Notes under the pieces: model-generated
Seen by the model: only the letters and a program-made list of their open reading frames with translations
Told to the model about the DNA's origin: nothing
Database searches by the model: none
Part shown: positions 1 through 5,282 of the stretch, piece by piece
Position numbering within the stretch: position 1 is the first letter of the stretch
Layout: the number at the start of each line of letters is the position of its first letter
From: an uncultured Dyadobacter sp.
GTDB lineage: Bacteria; Bacteroidota; Bacteroidia; Cytophagales; Spirosomataceae
Reading direction: 5' to 3'
Length of the DNA: 5,282 nucleotides
Assembly: GCA_946481035.1 (NCBI GenBank)
Contig: CAMLNK010000379.1
Span: forward strand, 1-5,282
Made by a program: the position numbers and the translations under genes

Positions 1-75
1 GGCCACCGCATTGGCGGCCACCGCATTGGCGGCCACCGCATTGGCGGCCACCGCAGTGGCGGCCACCGCAGTGAC
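1..75. repeat. Tandem array of a 15-bp GC-rich unit (five copies, left end open)
   Basis: Five head-to-tail copies of GGCCACCGCATTGGC begin at 1, 16, 31, 46 and 61. Copies 1-3 are identical, copy 4 changes ATTGGC to AGTGGC, and copy 5 reads AGTGAC, so the array decays toward the gene that follows. Each copy junction forms TGGC-G-GCCA, an interrupted palindrome, and copy 4 contains GCCAC-CGCA-GTGGC, a perfect 5-bp stem with a 4-base loop. The array starts at base 1 of the window, so more copies may lie to the left. In one frame it reads without stops into the hydrolase as Ala-Thr-Ala-Leu-Ala repeats. The signal peptide starting at 110 argues that it is not translated as part of that protein. 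A minisatellite-like intergenic repeat is the simplest reading; the coding end of an upstream gene is possible. Confidence 0.9.
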
Positions 76-109
76 GGAAATTTTTGAAAACATTCCTACC
101 AAACCATCC

Positions 110-1849
110 ATGAAAAACCAGCGCCTCTTTCTGTTTCTTTCTCTTCTATTAGTTGTATTGCACGCCCAAGCGGATGATCTGGACGATTTTATCAGGAGCC
201 AAATGCAGAAGCGGCGTATTCCCGGTTTGTCCCTGGCTATCATTCAGGACGGAAAAATCGTGAAGGCTCAGTCATATGGATTTATTGACAAGGATGGAAA
301 GGTGCCTGTCACGACGAATACCCTGTTTCAGGCAGGCTCGGTAAGTAAATCGGTTGCGGCTATGGGCGCTCTGTATCTTGTTGAACAGAATAAACTCGCT
401 CTGGATGAGAATGTTAATGCAAAACTTAAAAGTTGGAAAGTCCCTGATAATGAGTTTACAAATGACAAAAAGGTTACGCTGCGCGGGATAGTCAGTCATA
501 CTGCCGGTCTTACGGTGCACGGATTCCCGGGATACGCTGCGGGCGCGAAAATCCCGTCAATCGTTCAGATTCTGGATGGGACAGCCCCGGCCAACACACC
601 ACCCGTTCGCGTTGACTTTGTTCCGGGCTCCCGTTGGAGGTATTCGGGTGGCGGTTATACCGTCATGCAACAACTGATGGTGGACGTCACTGGCGCCGAT
701 TTTCCGGAATTCATGAAAAACAATGTGCTTTCGCCATTGGGTATGAAAAATAGTACCTACCAACAGCCCTTACCTCCCGAACTGGCAAAATTGACGGCAA
801 CCGGTCACTACAACAATAGAAGTTTAGTGGAAGGTCGCTGGCACATTTATCCTGAGATGGCAGCAGCGGGATTGTGGACTACGCCGTCCGATCTGGCTCG
901 GTTCGCGATCGGTATTCAGAATGCTTATGCGGGAAAATCAGGAAGTGTATTATCTCAGTCCATGACCCGCCAAATGTTGACCGATCAGAAAAACAGGGAT
1001 GGGCTCGGCGTTTTTTTGCAGGGTGACAGCACAACGCTCCGGTTCGGGCACAACGGGCGCGACGAGGGTTTTGACGCGTTACTCACCGCCAGTGTGCACA
1101 AAGGACAAGGCGTTGTGATCATGATCAATGCGAATGACAATTCGCATATGATGGGGAGGATCGTTGATTTTATCGCTGACTATTACCATTGGGATGGATT
1201 CCCTGTAAAGACTAAACCGGTCGCGGTGGATGTGGATTCCAAAACTCTAAAGGCCTTCGAAGGTCGCTATGAATTATTTAATAACCGGATTGTCACTTTT
1301 GAGGCTGATAAGCAGCGACTTTTTACTTTGGAAGATGGTTTTGTTGATGAAGAATTCGTGCCCGTTGCTAATAATACGTTTACATCGACCGACCGCAATG
1401 TTTCTGTGACCTTCAATTCGGACACTAATGGAAATGTGACCGGCTTCACGCTTCAAGACAATGATCAAAACTATCAGCGAAAGGTACCACGCATTGGGCC
1501 GCTTGCCAATGCCCATGAAACGAATGCGGATCCTGATCCGTCACGCACGCCCAGAATCATGGCGGCTTTGCAGGCCATGGTAAAAGGTGGTAAGGTATTG
1601 GAAGAAGCATCAGGCCTTACTTCGGGAGCCAAACGCGATTTTGCGGGAGGAATGCGGGAGCCGGAAACTTTGAAATCATTAACTTTTGTCCATTCAGAAA
1701 ACGTCGCAGGCCGGGGAATCCAACGCCACGGAAGCGAGGTAAGCGAAATAGTGACTTACCAATTGAAATCCAACCAGCCGGACACCTATATACTCGTCCA
1801 CCTGACCTCCGACGGCTTGGTTACGGATTGCGATCTCGTTGAAAAATGA
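110..1849 (+). CDS. Exported serine hydrolase, beta-lactamase class C / PBP-like family (PF00144)
   Basis: The 579-residue protein belongs to the AmpC-fold serine hydrolases (COG1680), which include class C beta-lactamases, D-amino acid peptidases and esterases. The substrate cannot be read from the sequence. The ATG at 110 is chosen because it begins a clear signal peptide: Lys/Arg at 2 and 5, a Leu/Phe/Val-rich core at 6-17, and Ala-Gln-Ala at 19-21 as the likely cleavage site, implying a periplasmic or outer-surface location. The catalytic motifs are Ser77-Val-Ser-Lys80 (SxxK, nucleophile Ser77), Tyr178-Ser-Gly in YSGGGY, and His314-Asn-Gly316 in the KTG position. SHTAGL (129-134) and the segment at 251-265 are also typical. 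YSG in place of YxN is, from memory, common in this subgroup and does not suggest a dead enzyme. After the catalytic domain come a beta-rich segment (about 375-460) and an unidentified alpha/beta tail (about 461-579), making it much longer than AmpC-type enzymes of under 400 residues. No Shine-Dalgarno sequence is evident. True beta-lactamase activity should not be assumed. Confidence 0.93.
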   Translation: MKNQRLFLFLSLLLVVLHAQADDLDDFIRSQMQKRRIPGLSLAIIQDGKIVKAQSYGFIDKDGKVPVTTNTLFQAGSVSKSVAAMGALYLVEQNKLALDENVNAKLKSWKVPDNEFTNDKKVTLRGIVSHTAGLTVHGFPGYAAGAKIPSIVQILDGTAPANTPPVRVDFVPGSRWRYSGGGYTVMQQLMVDVTGADFPEFMKNNVLSPLGMKNSTYQQPLPPELAKLTATGHYNNRSLVEGRWHIYPEMAAAGLWTTPSDLARFAIGIQNAYAGKSGSVLSQSMTRQMLTDQKNRDGLGVFLQGDSTTLRFGHNGRDEGFDALLTASVHKGQGVVIMINANDNSHMMGRIVDFIADYYHWDGFPVKTKPVAVDVDSKTLKAFEGRYELFNNRIVTFEADKQRLFTLEDGFVDEEFVPVANNTFTSTDRNVSVTFNSDTNGNVTGFTLQDNDQNYQRKVPRIGPLANAHETNADPDPSRTPRIMAALQAMVKGGKVLEEASGLTSGAKRDFAGGMREPETLKSLTFVHSENVAGRGIQRHGSEVSEIVTYQLKSNQPDTYILVHLTSDGLVTDCDLVEK

Positions 1850-1866
1850 GGGTATTGATTACGTTT

Positions 1867-1885
1867 CACCTATTGAGGTGTTTTT
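1867..1885 (+). terminator. Weak candidate intrinsic terminator after the serine hydrolase
   Basis: Eighteen bases after the hydrolase stop, CACCT (1867-1871) and AGGTG (1876-1880) form a perfect 5-bp stem with the loop ATTG, followed immediately by TTTTT (1881-1885). The position and the T-run fit a Rho-independent terminator. The stem is short, so efficiency is uncertain. Confidence 0.5.
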
Positions 1886-1962
1886 ACAAACTATCACGTC
1901 TCCAACGTGCGTGCCGATGTGTTGCTCGATATCGAAAGGTCACTCTTACCGAAGTTGTAATT

Positions 1963-1986
1963 ATACCTGCTTTTCTTCACAGGTAT
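1963..1986. repeat. 7-bp perfect inverted repeat in the 1850-2078 spacer (operator or hairpin candidate)
   Basis: ATACCTG at 1963-1969 is matched by its exact reverse complement CAGGTAT at 1980-1986, separated by 10 pyrimidine-rich bases. It lies about 90 bp before the SnoaL-like start. The half-sites are centred about 17 bp apart, which could suit a dimeric regulator, or the sequence could fold as a hairpin in RNA. No T-run follows, so it is not a good terminator. The rest of this 229-bp spacer holds the weak terminator near its left end and otherwise AT-rich sequence with no convincing gene. TATTTTAG at 2033-2040 is a one-mismatch match to TAnnTTTG and is only a weak promoter candidate. Confidence 0.4.
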
Positions 1987-2078
1987 TCAAATATCATTCC
2001 TGTAATTCTCTATGATAAACTTAATGGCACATTATTTTAGATGGCTGTACATTAATTCATTACTAAAACTAAGTAGCC

Positions 2079-2438
2079 ATGACCGTAGAACAGATTGCCA
2101 CTCGTTTGGCGGATTACTGCCGCAAAGAACAATTCACCCAGGCCCTTCGGGAATTGTATTCGGACAATGCAGTGAGTATCGAGCCATTCGAATATCCAGG
2201 TTTTGAAAAACAGACCAATGGGCTCAAAGCCATGCTCGCCAAGGATGAAAAATTCAGCGCGTTGATAGAATCCCGGCACGGTACCCTGGTTTCCGAGCCA
2301 TTGATTGCGGGCAATTCGTTTTGCTTTGTGCTGACGATGGACATTAAGATGAAAGGCAGGGATCGAGATATACTAAAAGAGTTATGCGTGTACACTGTTG
2401 CAGAAGGAAAGATTGTTTCTGAGCAGTTTTTCATGTAA
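2079..2438 (+). CDS. Small NTF2-like / SnoaL-like domain protein
   Basis: The 119-residue cytoplasmic protein has no signal peptide or membrane segment. Its length and pattern fit a single NTF2-like (SnoaL-like) cone fold: an N-terminal helix with IATRLADYCRK and the FTQALRELYSDNAV helix (about 5-33), a middle region with PGFEKQTNGLKAML (about 40-53), then beta strands (about 66-119) ending in LCVYTVAEGKIVSEQFFM. The family includes polyketide cyclases, isomerases, dehydratases and many uncharacterised ligand binders. The residues here do not decide among them, so no reaction is assigned. The start is secure: an in-frame TAA at 2070-2072 leaves ATG 2079 as the first start. No Shine-Dalgarno sequence is seen. 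The GNAT gene follows 42 bp downstream on the same strand with no strong terminator between, so co-transcription is plausible. Confidence 0.8.
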   Translation: MTVEQIATRLADYCRKEQFTQALRELYSDNAVSIEPFEYPGFEKQTNGLKAMLAKDEKFSALIESRHGTLVSEPLIAGNSFCFVLTMDIKMKGRDRDILKELCVYTVAEGKIVSEQFFM

Positions 2439-2480
2439 CTGACCGCAATTGTTCATCAATGATCTTTTAAAACCGCTGTT

Positions 2481-3056
2481 ATGATGGTAAAAATGGCATC
2501 CGCATCAGATCAAGCCAACGTCATGGGCATCCTGACATTGGCATTTAGTGCTGACCCAATGGCCCGTTGGTCGTTTCCGGACCCGGCAAAATATTTAAAA
2601 GTATTTTCTTCGCTGGCCAATGCATTCGGCGGAAGCGCTTTCAAGGCGAAAACGGCCTACATTACCGATGGTTTCACCGGTGCCGCGCTGTGGCTGCCGC
2701 CAGGTGCTGCCTCGGATGAAGAATCCTTGAAGCAGCTTTTTGAAGAAAATGCCGGTGACGATATCAAAGAGCAGATGAAAGTGATTTTCGAGCAGATGGA
2801 TAAGTATCATCCAACCGAACCCCACTGGTATTTACCGATGATAGGCGTGGACCCTGCGCACCAAGGTGCCGGGGTAGGCTCGGCACTGATGAAACAGGGC
2901 CTGAAGGCTGTTGACAGAGATGGAGTAATTGCTTACCTCGAATCGTCAAATCCCAGAAATATTTCATTGTATCAACGTTACGGTTTTGAGGTGACCGGCG
3001 AAATTCAGTCCGGCAGCTCTCCGGTCTTGCGGCCGATGTTGCGAAAGGCGCGGTAA
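2481..3056 (+). CDS. GNAT-family N-acetyltransferase
   Basis: The 191-residue protein is predicted to transfer an acetyl group from acetyl-CoA to an amine; the acceptor is unknown. The acetyl-CoA-binding motif A is clear: beta strand 4 with WYLPMIGVDPAHQGAG (about 117-131), with Q128-G-A-G-V-G133 as the pyrophosphate-binding loop, followed by the helix SALMKQGLKAV. Motif B follows as YLESSNPRNISLYQRYGFEV (about 152-171), the usual Asn...Tyr-x-x-x-Gly-Phe pattern in GNAT proteins. The N-terminal half (10-75) fits the GNAT alpha1-alpha2 and beta strands, and 80-112 is a charged helical stretch. An in-frame TGA at 2460-2462 bounds the start; ATG at 2481, 2484 or 2493 are all possible, and 2481 is taken as the first. 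Without a clear Shine-Dalgarno sequence this cannot be resolved. The broken regulator converges from the right with 22 bp between the stop codons. Confidence 0.9.
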   Translation: MMVKMASASDQANVMGILTLAFSADPMARWSFPDPAKYLKVFSSLANAFGGSAFKAKTAYITDGFTGAALWLPPGAASDEESLKQLFEENAGDDIKEQMKVIFEQMDKYHPTEPHWYLPMIGVDPAHQGAGVGSALMKQGLKAVDRDGVIAYLESSNPRNISLYQRYGFEVTGEIQSGSSPVLRPMLRKAR

Positions 3057-3078
3057 TGAAAATCGCCAGCAAAGCTGA

Positions 3079-4321
3079 TCACGCAAACGGAGAAAGGGCC
3101 CGTTCCCAGATATCAATGGCGCCTGCCATTTCCCGCTCGTCCAGCGAACAATAACCTATGCGGATGAAGTCGTTGGGTAAAGAAATATCAGGTTGAAAAA
3201 AATAACCCCGGCCATCATTGATCTTTAATCCCAACTTCCAGGCATTCATCGAAACGGCTTTGGCGCTTATACCTTGCCGGTACGTTGCCCAAATAGCCAA
3301 ACCGCCGTCCGGTTGGTCAAATGTCAAAAACTCACCGAGCTGCTCCCGAAGCAACCGGCATGTATTTTCCAGCCGGCCCTGATAAATCTTGTGAGACTTT
3401 TTAATGTGCCTGGAAATCTCCCCGTTGCTTAAAAGCCCGGCGATCGCTTCTTCCAGCAATTGCTCGCCCTGCCGGTCTATTAATTTACGAAGGGCAGCTG
3501 CCTGCTCTACTACCTCTTCCGGTGCGACCATAAATCCGATCCGGATACCTGGGGCGATACTTTTGCAAAAGGAGCTTAAAGATCCGGTTCGCGTCCATGT
3601 AACCGGGTTCGGGAACAAATACAGTATCCCCACGGCGGACAAGTAACTGGGCTGTCAGATAGATGGCCATCTGTGTACCCTTGGTTATCAGTATTTCCTT
3701 TTCAGAGATCTGCATTCCCCGGGTTCTGTTCAAATATTTGGCGAGTTCCACTCGAAGCCTGTAAGAACCCTGCTCGGGGCCATAGTTGAGCAGCCGGTTT
3801 GTTAACCGGCTTTTCCCTAATCTCCTGTACTCCCGCACGATCTGTTCGATGGGCGCAATCCTGGGGTCTGGAAAACCGTCTTCGATTTTGTACAAGGGTG
3901 TTGGGCCTTTTAATGCGTTGATTTCGATGTTCGCGTCGTTCGGGACCGGTCCGTCGATTGTCTGCCTTATCATTTGGAATCCTGGTTGCCGGCTTCGCAT
4001 CGGTTTTTCGCCATTTTCCTTGGTGACGCGGGCGGCAGTATCTGGCAGACGGCTTGAAACATAAACGCCACTTCTATCTCTGGTTTCCACCCAGCCTTGC
4101 GCAGCCAATTCCTCGTAGGTAGCAACCACGGTTTTCCGGTTGAGTTGCAGCTTTTGGGCCAACTCGCGTGAAGATGGCAGGGCCTGCCCGGGTTTGAGGA
4201 TGCCGCCGCAAATCAGCTGAATAATTTCCGACTCTAATTGCATATAGAGAGGACTGTGTTGGCCCTGTCTTTTAAACGAGATTGTAAGGAATTTTTCAAT
4301 CATATCTGGACCCATATACAT
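3079..4321 (-). pseudogene. MocR-type GntR/aminotransferase-like regulator, broken by internal deletion and frameshift
   Basis: Two reading frames on the minus strand together make one MocR/PdxR-type regulator, a GntR winged helix fused to a PLP-binding fold-type-I aminotransferase-like domain. The first frame (from ATG 4321) has the DNA-binding domain at about 22-90, including GGILKPGQALPSSRELA, LNRKTVVATYEELAAQGWVE and SGVYVSSRLP. It then carries the start of the aminotransferase-like domain (about 145-249) with YGPEQGSYRLR, ILITKGTQMA and VFVPEPGYMDANRIF. At about 3575 homology jumps to the other frame, SFCKSIAPGIRIGFMVAP, containing the expected PLP-lysine, and continues to the stop at 3079. 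About 249 plus 164 family-like residues remain, against roughly 470-500 in the family. The missing stretch (about 80-100 residues) is where the HxxPTG-like and EDDYD-like segments that hold PLP normally lie. Translation from 4321 as it stands gives a 278-residue protein ending at 3485 with an unrelated tail after about residue 249. Regulation by PLP is therefore probably lost, but the DNA-binding domain could still be made. The gene is divergent from the oxidoreductase at 4474. ATG 4303 (residue 7) is an alternative start. Confidence 0.87.
3570..3581 (-). other. Deletion/frameshift scar inside the MocR-type regulator
   Basis: Reading the minus strand, the frame encoding YMDANRIFK is family-like down to about position 3575, while the frame encoding SFCKSIAPG is family-like from about 3573. 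The second frame is shifted by one base relative to the first. A loss of 3n+2 bases (on the order of 240-300, judged from family length) would produce this. The exact end points cannot be set without an intact homologue. Confidence 0.7.
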
Positions 4322-4346
4322 TTTAAAACTGGCCCATAAAGGTATC

Positions 4347-4354
4347 CAAACTTA
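4347..4354 (-). promoter_or_regulatory. Candidate Bacteroidota -7 promoter box for the regulator
   Basis: On the minus strand positions 4354 to 4347 read TAAGTTTG, an exact match to the Bacteroidota primary sigma-factor -7 consensus TAnnTTTG. It sits 25 bases before the regulator ATG at 4321, a suitable distance. No convincing TTTG-like -33 element is found at the usual 19-21 base spacing, so support is partial. Confidence 0.4.
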
Positions 4355-4463
4355 AACATAATTTTACTGCCACATCCCATCTGACAAACAATGCAAACTA
4401 TCTGAATCATGCAGCAAACACTCAAATCCCCGGTAAATCAGGATTCACAAACTTTCAAAAATC

Positions 4464-4467
4464 GAGG
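4464..4467 (+). promoter_or_regulatory. Shine-Dalgarno sequence of the oxidoreductase gene
   Basis: GAGG (within GAGGTG) lies six bases before the ATG at 4474 and fixes that start. It stands out because no other gene in this window has a comparable ribosome-binding site. Confidence 0.65.
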
Positions 4468-4473
4468 TGTATT

Positions 4474-5282
4474 ATGAAAGCGATTATAGTGACAGATCAG
4501 GCTGCCGGGACAGCCGGAATGAAGTTGGAGGACAGGCCTGAGCCGCAAGGGCTCGGTAGCCTTGACGGTGCGAATTATGGCGATGTCGTTGTTCAGGTCC
4601 ATGCATCGGGATTCACAGGCGACGAGCTGGCATGGCCTTCGACCTGGGTCGACCGCCTTGGACGCGACAGGACACCCTCGATCCCAGGCCATGAGGTGGC
4701 CGGGGTCGTCACTTCGCTCAGCTACGGGACAACGGGGTTCTCGGTGGGACAGCGGGTGTTTGGCCTTACGGAGTGGACCCGCGATGGCTCACTCGCAGAA
4801 TATGTCGCAGTAGAGGCGCGCAATCTTGCCCCGCTGCCGGCAGACATTGATTTCACGGTGGGTGCCGCGTTGGTAATGCCGGGGCTTACGGCATGGCAGG
4901 GACTCTTCGAGCATGGCCGCCTTCAGTCCGGGCAGACTGTCCTTGTCCATGGCGCGTCGGGTGTTGTCGGCTCAATGGCAAGTCAACTCGCGCGTGAGGC
5001 AGGAGCATATGTCATCGGCACGGGTCGCGCCAGTGGTCGGCAGACGGCACTCGATTTTGGCGCTCACGAGTTTATTGATCTTGAAAGCGATGAACTGGAG
5101 AATATCGGGGCGGTCGATCTGGTCTTCGATGTCCTCGGCGGTGAAATTGCAAAACGGTCCGCCGGAGTCATACGTCCAGGAGGAACGCTAGTCACCATCG
5201 CGGGGCCGACTGATGCCCGGCCGGTAGGTGGTCTGACTATCGATTTTATCGTAGTACCCGACCGCGCGCAATTGATCGAGCT
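4474..5282 (+). CDS. NADPH-dependent MDR oxidoreductase, quinone-oxidoreductase-like (partial, 3' end outside window)
   Basis: The visible 269 codons encode most of a zinc-independent medium-chain dehydrogenase/reductase, which typically reduces quinones or alpha,beta-unsaturated carbonyls with NADPH in the cytoplasm. The family is usually about 310-330 residues, so some 45-60 are missing beyond the edge. The GroES-like catalytic domain covers about 1-125, with IPGHEVAGVV (70-79), FSVGQRVFGL (89-98) and DGSLAEYV (104-111). The cofactor domain begins with GLTAWQGLFE (137-146) and VLVHGASGVVGSMASQLAR (156-174), the glycine-rich nucleotide loop. It continues with VIGTGRASGRQ (180-190), where arginines suit NADPH, then VDLVFDVLGG (214-223) and RPGGTLVTIAG (234-244). 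The catalytic zinc cysteine is absent (ASGFTGDE at 44-51), as expected for the quinone-oxidoreductase branch. The start is supported by GAGG six bases upstream. G+C is about 55-67% in sampled 60-base blocks, well above its neighbours, suggesting acquisition from a high-GC organism. The true substrate is unknown. Confidence 0.9.
   Translation, partial: MKAIIVTDQAAGTAGMKLEDRPEPQGLGSLDGANYGDVVVQVHASGFTGDELAWPSTWVDRLGRDRTPSIPGHEVAGVVTSLSYGTTGFSVGQRVFGLTEWTRDGSLAEYVAVEARNLAPLPADIDFTVGAALVMPGLTAWQGLFEHGRLQSGQTVLVHGASGVVGSMASQLAREAGAYVIGTGRASGRQTALDFGAHEFIDLESDELENIGAVDLVFDVLGGEIAKRSAGVIRPGGTLVTIAGPTDARPVGGLTIDFIVVPDRAQLIE

Larger units (their letters stand above)
4322..4473. promoter_or_regulatory. 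Divergent control region between regulator and oxidoreductase, with repeated CAAAC
   Basis: This 152-bp AT-rich spacer must carry the promoters of both divergent genes. CAAAC occurs five times on the plus strand, at 4347, 4385, 4394, 4415 and 4448. Two of these are in GCAAAC at 4393 and 4414, 21 bp apart, or two helical turns, each preceded by a nearby ATGCA. TGAATC (4403-4408) and GATTCA (4442-4447) form a 6-bp inverted repeat. MocR regulators commonly bind direct repeats in such regions, so the GCAAAC pair is a candidate operator, but AT-rich DNA can give such matches by chance. No TAnnTTTG or strong -35/-10 pair is visible on the plus strand. Confidence 0.3.

Noticed and set aside
11..109. 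Extending the serine hydrolase upstream to a TTG start at 11, giving a 612-residue protein
   Set aside because: The added stretch is mostly the translated tandem repeat, and the ATG at 110 begins a textbook signal peptide that would otherwise be buried.
1116..1127. 12-bp perfect palindrome TGATCATGATCA
   Set aside because: It lies inside the hydrolase gene, encoding Val-Ile-Met-Ile, and is explained by ordinary codons.
1846..2040. 64-codon frame overlapping the hydrolase stop by ATGA
   Set aside because: Its start overlap looks like translational coupling, but the peptide has no family resemblance, it crosses the candidate terminator and the inverted repeat, and its composition looks like translated spacer.
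2012..2206. 64-codon plus-strand frame entering the SnoaL-like gene
   Set aside because: It overlaps the well-supported SnoaL-like gene in another frame and has no recognisable domain.
2114..2434. 106-codon minus-strand frame
   Set aside because: It lies wholly opposite the SnoaL-like gene and encodes nothing recognisable; it is an antisense shadow.
2449..2468. ATTG-TTCAT-CAAT hairpin followed by a short T-run between the SnoaL-like and GNAT genes
   Set aside because: A 4-bp AT-rich stem separated from only four T's is too weak to call a terminator.
110..3056. Hydrolase, SnoaL-like and GNAT genes as an antibiotic-resistance or toxin-modification cluster
   Set aside because: A terminator candidate and a 229-bp spacer separate the hydrolase from the other two, and none of the three shows substrate-specific features of a resistance enzyme.
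4438..4692. Minus-strand 84-codon frame over the oxidoreductase start
   Set aside because: The plus strand carries a continuous, recognisable MDR protein; this is its antisense shadow.

Overview
The window looks like chromosomal DNA from a member of the Bacteroidota, possibly a Cytophagales- or Chitinophagaceae-like soil or water bacterium. The reasons are the style of the proteins (a periplasmic AmpC-fold hydrolase with a beta-rich C-terminal extension, and a MocR-type regulator), the lack of Shine-Dalgarno sequences before most starts, and a match to the Bacteroidota -7 promoter box (TAnnTTTG) before the regulator. This assignment is inference; there is no rRNA or other marker gene here.

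Layout. Positions 1-75 hold five tandem copies of a 15-bp GC-rich unit, probably continuing beyond the left edge. Next comes an exported serine hydrolase of the beta-lactamase class C / penicillin-binding-protein-like family (110-1849, +), followed by a weak hairpin terminator and a 229-bp spacer containing a 7-bp inverted repeat. Two small same-strand genes follow, 42 bp apart: an NTF2/SnoaL-like protein (2079-2438, +) and a GNAT-family N-acetyltransferase (2481-3056, +). Converging on them is a MocR-type regulator, i.e. a GntR winged helix fused to an aminotransferase-like domain (3079-4321, -). It is broken: the middle of the aminotransferase-like domain is missing and the reading frame shifts at the scar near 3570-3581. 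A 152-bp divergent spacer separates it from an NADPH-dependent, quinone-oxidoreductase-like MDR enzyme (4474 to beyond 5282, +), which is cut by the window edge.

How the genes relate. The SnoaL-like and GNAT genes could share a transcript. The regulator and oxidoreductase form the divergent regulator/target layout typical of MocR proteins. However, the oxidoreductase is clearly richer in G+C (about 55-67% in 60-base blocks counted by hand, against roughly 35-53% elsewhere), has a good Shine-Dalgarno sequence, and resembles from memory proteins of high-GC bacteria. It may be a recent arrival and not the regulator's original target. No RNA genes, CRISPR arrays, insertion sequences or phage genes are visible. 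I see no convincing new multi-gene system; the most notable features are the internally deleted regulator, the tandem array and the compositionally foreign oxidoreductase.
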